From positions 1,116,001 through 1,180,000 of the forward strand of contig NZ_VTFG01000002.1 of NCBI RefSeq assembly GCF_008692035.1: a stretch of 64,000 nt of DNA, given 5' to 3'. The DNA is from Pseudomonas marginalis (lineage in GTDB: Bacteria; Pseudomonadota; Gammaproteobacteria; Pseudomonadales; Pseudomonadaceae). The notes beneath the pieces are model-generated. The model was not told the origin of the DNA. It saw only the letters and a list, made by a program, of their open reading frames with translations, and ran no database searches. The position numbers were made by a program, and so were the translations under genes. Positions 45,283 through 54,017 of this stretch are shown in pieces. Within the stretch, counting starts at the first letter, position 1. Every line of letters starts with the position of its first letter.

Positions 45283-46664
45283 CACGCCACCTCGATGGCG
45301 GCCATCAGGCCGGTTTCCATATGGTCGATCACGTGGCAGTGGAACATCCACACCCCGGGGTTATCCGCCACCAAGGCCACGCGGGCGCGTTCGTTCTTGC
45401 CCAGCAGGTAAGTGTCGGTGAAATACGGGATCACCTTGTGGCGGTTCGAGGCGATCACCTTGAAGCTCATGCCGTGCAAGTGGATCGGGTGCTGGTACTG
45501 GGTCATGTTCTTCAATTCGAAAATGTAGCTCTTGCCTTTTTCCAGCTTGGCAATCGGGCGGTCGGCGCAGGTCTTGTCGGTGATGTCCCAGGCCTGGCCG
45601 TTGATCTGCCAGAGGCTCGGCGGCTTGCCATTATCGACATTCACCGACACTGAACCGACCCACTCGAAATTGAAGTTGAGTTTCTCCGCATTGGCCAGGT
45701 CCGGCTCGGCAATCGGGTTGGCGGGCAATGCCGGTGGCCATTCGGTCGGTGCATCGGTGTTGGCGACTGAGCGGAAAGTGCCCAGGCGCACCGGGCCGTT
45801 GCGGATCGACAGTTCTTCACCCGCCGGCGGCGCCTTGATCGCGAGGCAGATACGCATGCCCGGACCCAGCCAGTATTCCTTGCCCAGCGGGCGCGGTTCG
45901 ACGGGGTTGCCGTCCAGGGCGTAGATCTGCGCTTCGACGTCGGGGATGTTGATGCGATAGGTCAGGGTGTTGTCGAGGTTGAGCAGGCGCACACGGGTGA
46001 TCTGCCCGGCAGGCAGGTCGATCACCGCCTGGGAGACGCCATTGATGGTCGACAACCGCCCGGCCGTGCCCCCTCGCGCGGCCTCACGGGGAATGCTGAA
46101 GGCGACAAAGGCGCCCTCTTCGTCCACATGCCAGCTCTTCAGGCTCAGGGTGCGCTCGTGCTTGAACCCGGTGGGTTCGCGTTCTTCGATGATCAGCGGG
46201 CCGACCAGGCCGCGGCCGAGTTCTTCGCTGCTGTTCACATGGGGGTGATACCAGTAGCTGCCGGCGTCGGGCACGCGGAATGTGTAGTCGAAGTATTCGC
46301 CGGGCAGCACCGGCAATTGCGAGACGTAGGGCACGCCGTCCATTTCCAGCGGCAGGCGAATGCCGTGCCAGTGGATCGTGGTAGCGACCGGCAGGTGGTT
46401 GATAAAGCGCACCCGCAGCCACTCACCCTGGCGCACGCGCAACTCGGTGCCCGGTGCCGAAGGGCCGAAGGCCCAGGCCTGGGTCTTGTGCCCCGGCACC
46501 AGTTCTACGTCGAGCGGCGCGGCGATCAGTTCGTAATCATGCCCCGCTTCGGCTTCGGCGACTTTCCCCAGCCAGTAGCGGTAGGCGCCACCGGCGCCGA
46601 CGCCCACTACGGCCAGGCCTGCAAGACCACCCAGGATTTGTCGACGGGAAAAGGATCGGGACAC
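45282..46664 (-). CDS. Tat-exported multicopper oxidase
   Basis: A 460-residue three-domain cupredoxin oxidase. A twin-arginine signal (SRSFSRRQILGGLAGLAVVG) is followed by all four copper-binding blocks: TIHWHGIRLP, WYHPHVNSSEEL, HPIHLHGMSF and MFHCHVIDHMETGLM. It oxidises phenols or metal ions with four-electron reduction of O2 in the periplasm. No Met-rich insert like that of CueO is seen, so copper tolerance is not assured. The GTG start at 46664 has GAGG 5-8 nt upstream and gives the Tat signal at the very N-terminus. Coupling to tadA looks fortuitous. Confidence 0.9.
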   Translation of the reverse strand: MSRSFSRRQILGGLAGLAVVGVGAGGAYRYWLGKVAEAEAGHDYELIAAPLDVELVPGHKTQAWAFGPSAPGTELRVRQGEWLRVRFINHLPVATTIHWHGIRLPLEMDGVPYVSQLPVLPGEYFDYTFRVPDAGSYWYHPHVNSSEELGRGLVGPLIIEEREPTGFKHERTLSLKSWHVDEEGAFVAFSIPREAARGGTAGRLSTINGVSQAVIDLPAGQITRVRLLNLDNTLTYRINIPDVEAQIYALDGNPVEPRPLGKEYWLGPGMRICLAIKAPPAGEELSIRNGPVRLGTFRSVANTDAPTEWPPALPANPIAEPDLANAEKLNFNFEWVGSVSVNVDNGKPPSLWQINGQAWDITDKTCADRPIAKLEKGKSYIFELKNMTQYQHPIHLHGMSFKVIASNRHKVIPYFTDTYLLGKNERARVALVADNPGVWMFHCHVIDHMETGLMAAIEVA

Positions 46665-46767
46665 AACAACCTCACGTATCTGCCGCAGGCACAGGGCCTG
46701 CAAAGGGCAGATACGATACACCTGCATTGGCTAAACAGTAAGGCTTCGCATTGCCGCGGATCTGCGA

Positions 46768-47511
46768 TCAGCGCTTGGCGGCCGCCAGGATCAGGGCTTT
46801 CATCTCGGCCACCGCGCCTTTGAAACCGACGAACAGCGCGTGGGCCACCAGCGCGTGGCCGATGTTCAGCTCGTTGATGCCCTTGATCGCAGCCACCGCT
46901 TCGACGTTGTGGTAGTGCAGGCCGTGGCCGGCATTGACGATCAGGCCTTCATTAAGGCCGCAGTTCACACCGTCAATGATGCGCTGCAGTTCATCCGCCA
47001 CTTCGGTCGGTGTGGTGGCGTCGGCGTAACGGCCGGTGTGCAGTTCGATGGCCGGCGCGCCGACACGGCGGGACGCTTCGATCTGGCGTTCGTCGGCGTC
47101 GATGAACAGCGAGACTTCGCTGCCGATCTTCGACAGGCGCTCCACGGCGGCCTTGATCCGCGCTTCCTGGCCGGCCACGTCGAGGCCGCCTTCGGTGGTC
47201 AGTTCCTGGCGGGTTTCGGGTACCAGGCAGATGTGCGCCGGACGGATGCGCTCGGCGAAGGCCATCATTTCTTCGGTGACGCCCATCTCGAAGTTCATGC
47301 GGGTTTGCAGCACGTCCTTGAGCAGCAGCACATCGCGCTCCTGGATGTGGCGGCGGTCTTCGCGCAGGTGCACGGTGATGCCGTCGGCACCCGCTTCTTC
47401 GGCGTCCAGCGCGGCCTTGACCGGGTCAGGGTAACGGGTGCCCCGGGCCTGGCGCAGGGTAGCGACGTGGTCGATGTTGACGCCAAGAAGAATGCGATTG
47501 CTGGTGGTCAC
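46768..47511 (-). CDS. pdxJ: Pyridoxine 5'-phosphate synthase PdxJ
   Basis: A 247-residue TIM-barrel enzyme condensing DXP with 3-amino-2-oxopropyl phosphate in vitamin B6 synthesis. Hallmarks: LLGVNIDHVATLRQARGT, ITVHLREDRRHIQ, FEMGVTEEM, VPETRQELTTEGG and NAGHGLHYHNV. It is part of the lepA-lepB-rnc-era-recO-pdxJ block, 50 bp after recO. Confidence 0.96.
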   Translation of the reverse strand: MTTSNRILLGVNIDHVATLRQARGTRYPDPVKAALDAEEAGADGITVHLREDRRHIQERDVLLLKDVLQTRMNFEMGVTEEMMAFAERIRPAHICLVPETRQELTTEGGLDVAGQEARIKAAVERLSKIGSEVSLFIDADERQIEASRRVGAPAIELHTGRYADATTPTEVADELQRIIDGVNCGLNEGLIVNAGHGLHYHNVEAVAAIKGINELNIGHALVAHALFVGFKGAVAEMKALILAAAKR

Positions 47512-47562
47512 GGAAGCGCTCCTGAAAAGGGGAAGAAACGCTGCACAGCATACACGGGGATG

Positions 47563-48252
47563 TCAGGGCTTTCGAAACAACTCGCGACTGACCAGCGGCC
47601 GTCCACCCAGGTGCACGGCCAGGGCCTGGCGCATCAAGCGCTTGGCGGCGGACAAGGCGCCCGGTGCAGTCCAGTCGGCTTCACTCATGGCCAGCAGCTC
47701 GGTGCCCTGGAACAGTCCCGGTTGCAGCAGGTACACACGCTCCAGGCCCGCATCCACCTGCAGGCGGTACATGCCGTCGGCGGCGATGGGGTCGCCGTGC
47801 AGGTCGTTGTGCAGTTCGAAGCCGTAGCCCAGGTCGTCGAGCAGGCGCCATTCGAAGGCGCGCAACAGCGGCTCCAGGGGGCGGCCCTCGGCCAGGGCCA
47901 GCAAGGTGGCGGCGTAGTGATCGAAGACCGCCGGGTGCGGGTCTTCGGCGGGCAACAGGCGGATCAGCAGTTCATTGAGGTAGAGGCCGCTGAACAGTGC
48001 ATCGCCATTGAGCCAGGCGGACGTGCCGACGCTTTCCAGGCGGCCGACGTTTTTCAGCTCGCCCTTGCCGCGAAACTCCACGTCCAACGCCACGAAAGGT
48101 CGCGCCAATGTCCCCGCCTTGCCCCGCGCGCTACGCAACACCGCGCGCAGGCGGCCTTGGGGCGTGAGGAAATCCACCAGCGCGCTGGTCTCGCGGTAGG
48201 CGCGGCTGTGCAGCACGTAGGCGAGTTGGCTGGTGGGTGGGGATTGGGACAT
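47563..48252 (-). CDS. recO: DNA repair protein RecO
   Basis: A 229-residue RecFOR-pathway mediator. The N-terminal OB fold (AYVLHSRAYRETSALVDFLT) and C-terminal helical region (YELNELLIRLLP-like YLNELLIRLLPAEDPH, and RAFEWRLLDDLGYGFEL) are typical. It helps load RecA onto SSB-coated DNA. The start at 48252 (MSQSPPTSQ) has AGAG upstream. Confidence 0.93.
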   Translation of the reverse strand: MSQSPPTSQLAYVLHSRAYRETSALVDFLTPQGRLRAVLRSARGKAGTLARPFVALDVEFRGKGELKNVGRLESVGTSAWLNGDALFSGLYLNELLIRLLPAEDPHPAVFDHYAATLLALAEGRPLEPLLRAFEWRLLDDLGYGFELHNDLHGDPIAADGMYRLQVDAGLERVYLLQPGLFQGTELLAMSEADWTAPGALSAAKRLMRQALAVHLGGRPLVSRELFRKP

Positions 48253-48283
48253 GGGTTCTCTATCTTGAAAACAACACAAACCT

Positions 48284-48376
48284 AATGTGGGAGGGGGCTT
48301 GCCCCCGATGGCGGTGGCTCAGTCACTTACTTATTAACTGACCCACCGCTATCGGGGGCAAGCCCCCTCCCACATT
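48284..48376. repeat. REPIN (inverted REP pair)
   Basis: A near-perfect pair: GTGGGAGGGGGCTTGCCCCC at the left and its complement at the right end, separated by a spacer with a secondary GATGGCGGTGG/CCACCGCTATC arm. It fills the gap between recO and era. Confidence 0.92.
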
Positions 48377-48394
48377 TTTTGCCCTGTGGTGTCC

Positions 48395-49297
48395 TTACAG
48401 GTCGCCGTAGCCGAGGGAGCGCAGTGCGCGCTCATCATCGGACCAGCCGCCTTTAACCTTCACCCACAGGTTAAGCATGATCTTGGAATCGAACAGCAAT
48501 TCCATGTCCTTGCGCGCTTCGGTGCCGATGCGCTTGATGCGCTCGCCCTTGTCGCCGATGATGATTTTCTTCTGACCGTCACGTTCGACGAGGATCAGCG
48601 CATGGATATGCAGGGTCTTGCCCTGCTGCTTGAACTCTTCGATTTCGACGGTGATCTGGTACGGCAGCTCGGCGCCCATCTGGCGCATGATTTTCTCACG
48701 CACCAGTTCGGCGGCGAGGAAACGGCTGCTGCGGTCGGTGATCTGGTCTTCCGGGAAGAAGTGCTCGTTCTCCGGCAGGTAACCGGCGATCACGCGCTCC
48801 AGGGCTTCGAGGTTGTGCCCGTGCTGGGCCGAGATCGGCATGATCTGGGCGTTCGGCAGTTGCTCCTGCAGCCAGCTCAGGTGCGGCATCAGCTCGGCTT
48901 TGTCTTCGATGCGGTCGGTCTTGTTCAACGCGACGATCAAAGGGCCAGTGACGTACTGCACGCGCTCGAGGACCATCTGGTCTTCGTCGGTCCACTTGGT
49001 GCGGTCGACCACGAAGATCACCACGTCCACGTCTTTCAACGCCGCCGAGGCCGTCTTGTTCATGTAGCGGTTAAGGGCTTTCTCGCCGCCCTTGTGCATG
49101 CCCGGGGTGTCGACGTAGACCGCTTGCACGCTGCCTTCGGTCTTGATGCCCAGCATGTTGTGGCGGGTGGTCTGCGGCTTGCGCGAGGTGATTGCAAGCT
49201 TCTGGCCGAGGATATGGTTCAGCAGCGTGGACTTGCCCACGTTCGGGCGGCCGACGATGGCAACATAGCCACAGCGTGTTGCGGTTGAATCAGTCAT
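48395..49297 (-). CDS. era: GTPase Era
   Basis: A 300-residue ribosome-assembly GTPase: G1 GRPNVGKST, G3 DTPG, G4 NKTD, and a C-terminal KH domain (with GERIKRIGTEARKDMELLF). It binds the 3' end of 16S rRNA. ATG 49297 has GGAG 7 nt upstream and overlaps the rnc stop by 8 bp. Confidence 0.95.
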   Translation of the reverse strand: MTDSTATRCGYVAIVGRPNVGKSTLLNHILGQKLAITSRKPQTTRHNMLGIKTEGSVQAVYVDTPGMHKGGEKALNRYMNKTASAALKDVDVVIFVVDRTKWTDEDQMVLERVQYVTGPLIVALNKTDRIEDKAELMPHLSWLQEQLPNAQIMPISAQHGHNLEALERVIAGYLPENEHFFPEDQITDRSSRFLAAELVREKIMRQMGAELPYQITVEIEEFKQQGKTLHIHALILVERDGQKKIIIGDKGERIKRIGTEARKDMELLFDSKIMLNLWVKVKGGWSDDERALRSLGYGDL

Positions 49298-49979
49298 GGC
49301 CATTCTCCACGCCCAGGGCAATCAGTGCTGCAGCGGCCGCTACCTGTTCGGCAATACGACGGCTCACACCCTGACCTCGGCTTTTTTCATTCAGTAAGGT
49401 GATTTCACATTCCACGAAGAACACGCGGCAATGGGGTTCACCCTGGATATCCACCACTTCGTAGCGTGGCAGGTCGCAACCGCGCGATTGCAGGAACTCC
49501 TGCAAGCGGGTCTTTGGATCCTTGTTGGTGTCGACCAGCGTGAGGCTTTCGATCTCGGAGGTCAGCCACGCGGTGACGCGCTCCTTGGCCGCTTCCATGC
49601 CGGCATCGAGGTAGATCGCGCCGATCAACGCCTCAAGCGCATCGGCCAGGATCGACTCACGGCGGAACCCGCCGCTCTTCAACTCGCCGGAACCCAGGCG
49701 CAGGTACTCACCCAGGCCAAAACCACGGGCCAGTACGGCCAGGGTCTCGCCCTTTACCAGGCGTGCGCGTAAACGCGACAGCTGACCTTCACGGGCTTGG
49801 GGGAAGCGCTCGAACAGTGCTTCACCGGCGACGAAATTGAGGATGGCATCACCGAGGAATTCCAGGCGTTCGTTATTACGCCCTGCAAAGCTGCGGTGTG
49901 TGAGGGCAAGGACCATCAATTCCTGATCCTTGAAGGTGTAGCCGAGCTGGCGCTCGAGACGACTTAGAGAAACGGTCAC
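49290..49979 (-). CDS. rnc: Ribonuclease III
   Basis: A 229-residue dsRNA endonuclease for rRNA and mRNA processing. The RNase III signature ERLEFLGDAILNFV, second metal Glu in DALEALIGAIYLD and a C-terminal dsRBD (KTRLQEFLQSRG...) are intact. No DUF4845 gene sits between it and lepB, unlike P. aeruginosa. Confidence 0.95.
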   Translation of the reverse strand: MTVSLSRLERQLGYTFKDQELMVLALTHRSFAGRNNERLEFLGDAILNFVAGEALFERFPQAREGQLSRLRARLVKGETLAVLARGFGLGEYLRLGSGELKSGGFRRESILADALEALIGAIYLDAGMEAAKERVTAWLTSEIESLTLVDTNKDPKTRLQEFLQSRGCDLPRYEVVDIQGEPHCRVFFVECEITLLNEKSRGQGVSRRIAEQVAAAAALIALGVENGHD

Positions 49980-50099
49980 GGTTTACCCATATCTGTGTGG
50001 TGGCACCGGCGGCCATCGACGATTGACGCAGTGTTCAAATTCAAATCCTGGTTGGTATTGCACGGGGACGGAAAATGTCCAAGCCCCAGAAAAGCATTC

Positions 50100-50119
50100 G
50101 GCGCTGTGTGCACAGCGCC
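50100..50119 (-). terminator. Stem-loop between lepB and rnc
   Basis: Nine-base perfect arms (GGCGCTGTG / CACAGCGCC) with a 2-nt spacer, 8 bp after the lepB stop. There is no T-run, so it may be an attenuator or RNase III processing hairpin in front of rnc; the latter would fit known rnc autoregulation but is inferred. Confidence 0.5.
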
Positions 50120-50126
50120 GCTTGTA

Positions 50127-50981
50127 TTACTTGATCAGCCCGACCCGCGAGAAGTTCGGCAGGTGGCTGAGCTTGGGTTCCGGCCAGCTCATCCAGACCG
50201 CAAAGGCCTTGCCGACGATATTCTGGTCGGGAACCATGCCCAGCAGGTCCTTGGGAATGCTGGGGTCATCCCAGTAACGGCTGTCATTGGAGTTGTCGCG
50301 GTTGTCGCCCATCATGAAGTAGTGCCCGGCCGGCACTTTCCACTCGCCGTCAGGCATGGCACGGTAGCGGCTCATTTCCTTGCGGATTTCATGCTCTACC
50401 GCACCGAGTTTTTCCTGGTACAGCTCGGCACTGCCCAGGCTGTTCGGTTCGGAACCGATCAGCTTCTCGGCCACCGACTCGCCGTTGATGAACAGGCGCT
50501 TGTCGCTGGTGTAGCGAATCACGTCGCCCGGCAGGCCTACCACACGCTTGATGTAGTTGACGTTCGGGTCGCTCGGGTAGCGGAACACCATCACATCGCC
50601 GCGCTGCGGATCACCGACTTCGATGACCTTCTTGTCGATCACCGGCAGGCGAATCCCGTAGGAGAACTTGTTCACCAGGATGAAATCGCCCACGTCCAGG
50701 GTAGGTTTCATCGACCCCGACGGGATCTGAAACGGTTCCACCAGGAACGAGCGCAGCACCAGCACGATGAACAACACCGGGAAGAACGACTTGCCGTATT
50801 CAACCAGCAAAGGCTCTTTGTTCAGCTTCTCGATCACCATGCCATCGGGCTGGCTGACGCTGCCCTGATAGGACGCGATAGCCGCCCGCCGACGCGGGGC
50901 GAAGAACACCAGATCGAGCAACGCCAGGAGACCGCAAACGGCAACGGCGATGACCAGCAACAGCGGGAAATTTAGCGACAT
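50127..50981 (-). CDS. lepB: Signal peptidase I
   Basis: A 284-residue membrane protease. Two N-terminal helices, then the catalytic Ser in PSGSMKPTL (box B), the Lys in GDVMVFRYPSDPNVNYIKRVVG (boxes C-D) and box E GDNRDNSNDSRYW. It cleaves Sec and Tat signal peptides, including those of the fimbrial and copper proteins here. It begins 5 bp after lepA. Confidence 0.96.
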   Translation of the reverse strand: MSLNFPLLLVIAVAVCGLLALLDLVFFAPRRRAAIASYQGSVSQPDGMVIEKLNKEPLLVEYGKSFFPVLFIVLVLRSFLVEPFQIPSGSMKPTLDVGDFILVNKFSYGIRLPVIDKKVIEVGDPQRGDVMVFRYPSDPNVNYIKRVVGLPGDVIRYTSDKRLFINGESVAEKLIGSEPNSLGSAELYQEKLGAVEHEIRKEMSRYRAMPDGEWKVPAGHYFMMGDNRDNSNDSRYWDDPSIPKDLLGMVPDQNIVGKAFAVWMSWPEPKLSHLPNFSRVGLIK

Positions 50982-50986
50982 AGGAC

Positions 50987-52786
50987 CTAACTATCCAACC
51001 TGAGCACCGCAAGGAAGGCTTCTTGTGGAATTTCCACGTTGCCCACTTGCTTCATGCGTTTTTTACCGGCCTTTTGCTTCTCAAGCAGCTTGCGCTTACG
51101 GCTTACGTCACCGCCGTAGCATTTGGCCAGTACGTTCTTTCTGAGTGCCTTGACGGAGGTTCGCGCAATGATCTGCCCGCCAATGGCGGCCTGGATCGCG
51201 ACGTCGAACATCTGGCGCGGAATCAGTTCTTTCATCTTCTCGGTCAACTGGCGACCTTTGTAGTGCGCATTGTCCTTGTGCACGATCAGTGCCAGGGCAT
51301 CGACCTTGTCGCCGTTGATCAGCACATCCAGTTTCACCAGATTAGCCGATTGGTAACGGTCGAAATGGTAATCCAGCGAAGCATAGCCGCGACTGGTGGA
51401 TTTGAGACGGTCAAAGAAGTCCAGGACCACTTCGTTCATCGGCAAATCGTAGGTCACTTGCACCTGGGTACCGAGGAACAGCATGTCGTGCTGCACGCCA
51501 CGCTTTTCGATACACAGGGTAATGACGTTGCCCAGGTGTTCCTGCGGCACAAGGATATTGGCCCGCACGATCGGTTCGCGCATGTCTTCGATGGAAGACA
51601 GGTCTGGAAGCTTGGACGGGTTGTCGACGTAAATCGTTTCACCGTTTTTGAGCAGCAGCTCGAAAATAACCGTCGGCGCCGTGGTGATCAGGTCCAGGTC
51701 GTATTCGCGCTCAAGGCGCTCCTGGATGATTTCCATGTGCAGCATGCCGAGGAAGCCGCAGCGGAAGCCGAAGCCCAGGGCGTCGGAGCTTTCCGGGGTG
51801 TACTGCAACGACGAGTCGTTGAGGGTCAGCTTTTGCAGGGCTTCGCGGAAGTCTTCGAAGTCGTCGGAGCTGACCGGGAACAGGCCGGCGTAGACCTGCG
51901 GCTGGATGCGTTTGAAGCCCGGCAGCACGTCGACGTCAGGGGTGGAGCTCAAGGTCAGGGTGTCACCCACCGGCGCACCGTGGATGTCCTTGATACCGGC
52001 GATGATGAAGCCTACTTCACCGGCTTTCAGATCAGTGGTCGCGGTGTGCTTGGGGTTGAATACACCGACGCTGTCCACCAGGTGGATCTTGCCGGTGGAC
52101 TTGACCAGGATCTTGTCGCCCTTCTTCACACGGCCGTGGCGCACGCGTACCAGGGAGACAACCCCCAGGTAGTTGTCGAACCAGGAGTCGATGATCAACG
52201 CCTGCAGCGGATCTTCGTAGTTGCCGGTGGGGGCTGGAATGGTCTTGACCAGGCGCTCGAGCACTTCGTCGACGCCCAGGCCGGTCTTGGCGCTGCACTC
52301 GACGGCGTCGGTGGCGTCAATGCCGATGATTTTTTCGATTTCTTCTTTTACGCGGTCCGGATCGGCCTGCGGCAGGTCGATCTTGTTCAGCACCGGCATG
52401 ACTTCCAGGCCTTGCTCGATGGCGGTGTAGCAGTTGGCCACGGACTGGGCTTCAACGCCCTGGCCCGCGTCCACCACCAGCAACGCACCTTCGCAGGCCG
52501 CCAGGGAGCGGCTGACTTCATAGGTGAAGTCCACGTGGCCGGGGGTGTCAATGAAGTTCAACTGGTACTTGATACCGTCTTTGGCGGTGTAGTACAGGGT
52601 AACGCTGTGGGCCTTGATGGTGATCCCGCGCTCGCGTTCGAGGTCCATGGAGTCCAGCACCTGGGCTTCCATTTCACGCTCGGCAAGGCCGCCGCACATC
52701 TGGATGAATCGATCGGCCAGCGTCGACTTACCATGGTCAATGTGGGCGATGATGGAGAAATTGCGGATATGACTCAAATCACTCAC
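50987..52786 (-). CDS. lepA: Elongation factor 4 (LepA)
   Basis: A 599-residue translational GTPase. NFSIIAHIDHGKSTLADR (G1), DTPGH, NKID, and the LepA-specific C-terminal domain (GGDVSRKRKLLEKQKAGKKRMK). The start is GTG (MSDLSHIRN) at 52786. In the Pseudomonas genomes I know, mucD precedes lepA; here the upstream neighbour is lptG. Confidence 0.96.
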   Translation of the reverse strand: MSDLSHIRNFSIIAHIDHGKSTLADRFIQMCGGLAEREMEAQVLDSMDLERERGITIKAHSVTLYYTAKDGIKYQLNFIDTPGHVDFTYEVSRSLAACEGALLVVDAGQGVEAQSVANCYTAIEQGLEVMPVLNKIDLPQADPDRVKEEIEKIIGIDATDAVECSAKTGLGVDEVLERLVKTIPAPTGNYEDPLQALIIDSWFDNYLGVVSLVRVRHGRVKKGDKILVKSTGKIHLVDSVGVFNPKHTATTDLKAGEVGFIIAGIKDIHGAPVGDTLTLSSTPDVDVLPGFKRIQPQVYAGLFPVSSDDFEDFREALQKLTLNDSSLQYTPESSDALGFGFRCGFLGMLHMEIIQERLEREYDLDLITTAPTVIFELLLKNGETIYVDNPSKLPDLSSIEDMREPIVRANILVPQEHLGNVITLCIEKRGVQHDMLFLGTQVQVTYDLPMNEVVLDFFDRLKSTSRGYASLDYHFDRYQSANLVKLDVLINGDKVDALALIVHKDNAHYKGRQLTEKMKELIPRQMFDVAIQAAIGGQIIARTSVKALRKNVLAKCYGGDVSRKRKLLEKQKAGKKRMKQVGNVEIPQEAFLAVLRLDS

Positions 52787-52886
52787 GGATCAACACTCAA
52801 AAAGGCTGCAGGCAGATTGCCCGCTGAAAAATAGCCGGGAATTGTACCTGATGCTCAGGCCGGGCGTCATCTTTGCTGACCAGAAC

Positions 52887-52921
52887 AAAAATGCCCCGCT
52901 CATCCGAGCGGGGCATTTTTT
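52887..52921. terminator. Rho-independent terminator after lptG
   Basis: AAAAATGCCCCGCTC ... GAGCGGGGCATTTTT, with A- and T-runs on both sides, 17 bp after the lptG stop and about 100 bp before lepA. It separates the two operons. Confidence 0.9.
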
Positions 52922-52937
52922 ATCCAACGGCGCGGTA

Positions 52938-54017
52938 TCAGCCGGCCCGGCGCAGCAGCCAGAACCCGGCCAGGGCGCAGATGGCCGTCGGCACCAGCAC
53001 TGCAAACAGTGGCGAGAACCCGAACACCAGGCTCGACGGGCCGAGCAGGTCCTGGGCGATGCGGAAGGTGAAACCGACCAGCACGCCCGTGAATACCCGC
53101 TGACCGAGGGTCACGGAGCGCAACGGACCGAAGATGAACGAGATCGCCATCAACACCAGTGCGGCGGTCACCACCGGCTGCAACACCTTGACCCAAAATG
53201 CCAGCCAGTAACGACCGTTATTCAAGCCTTGATCCTTCAGGTAGTGGATATAGCCCCACAACCCGGAGATCGGCAGGCTTTCGGGGATCATCACCACCGT
53301 ATTGAGCAGTTCCGGCTTGAGGGCGATATCCCACTCTTCACTCGGAACATTGATCACTTCGGTGCTGGCCTTGGTGCCTTGGCCGACATTGCGGAAGTAA
53401 GTCGTGGTGACGTCGGTCAGTTGCCACTTTTCGTCGCCGTACTGCGCGCGTTTGGCGAAACTGGACGACAGCATGTGACGTTCCTTGTCGAACGTGTAGC
53501 GCGTCACACCGATCAACAGCCCGCCCGGTTGCACGGCGTTGATGTGGATGAACTCATCACCCTGGCGGTGCCACAGGCCATGCTTGGCGCTTTGTGCATC
53601 GCCCGAGCCCTGGGCCAGGGCGCGATTGGCCTGGGCGGTGGTTTCGGCCGGCGGCGCGACGTACTCACCGATCAGCACGCTGCACAGCATCAGCAGCAAC
53701 ATTGGCTTCATGACCGCCCAGACGATACGCCCCACGGACACCCCGGCGGCGCGCATGATGGTCAGTTCGCTGTTGCTGGCCAGGCTGCCCAGGCCGATCA
53801 GGCAACCGATCAGCGCGGCCATCGGCATCATGTCGTAGAGACGACGCGGCGCGGTCAGTGCCACGTAGCCGAGCACGTCCCATACGGTATAGGTGTCGCT
53901 GACGTTGCCGACTTCATCGATGAAGGCGAACAACGAGGCCAGGCCCAGGATAATGCCCAGTACCGCCAGGATGGCGATCAGGACGCTGCTACCAATGTAG
54001 CGATCGAGCTTAGCCAC
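52938..54017 (-). CDS. lptG: LPS export permease LptG
   Basis: A 359-residue inner-membrane component of the LptB2FG extractor. Six helices with a large periplasmic beta-jellyroll (about residues 130-260), and the coupling motif SNSELTIMRAAGVS. The GTG at 54017 (VAKLDRYIG) has AAGGAG 8 nt upstream and overlaps the lptF stop by 8 bp; the longer frame is less likely. Confidence 0.93.
   Translation of the reverse strand: MAKLDRYIGSSVLIAILAVLGIILGLASLFAFIDEVGNVSDTYTVWDVLGYVALTAPRRLYDMMPMAALIGCLIGLGSLASNSELTIMRAAGVSVGRIVWAVMKPMLLLMLCSVLIGEYVAPPAETTAQANRALAQGSGDAQSAKHGLWHRQGDEFIHINAVQPGGLLIGVTRYTFDKERHMLSSSFAKRAQYGDEKWQLTDVTTTYFRNVGQGTKASTEVINVPSEEWDIALKPELLNTVVMIPESLPISGLWGYIHYLKDQGLNNGRYWLAFWVKVLQPVVTAALVLMAISFIFGPLRSVTLGQRVFTGVLVGFTFRIAQDLLGPSSLVFGFSPLFAVLVPTAICALAGFWLLRRAG

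Noticed and set aside
48284..48376. Repeated palindromes considered as CRISPR or IS ends
   Set aside because: Only paired REP units without regularly spaced unique spacers or a transposase; REPIN explains them.
49980..50126. Missing DUF4845 gene between lepB and rnc (present in P. aeruginosa)
   Set aside because: As I recall, P. putida also lacks it here, so absence is lineage-normal rather than a deletion.
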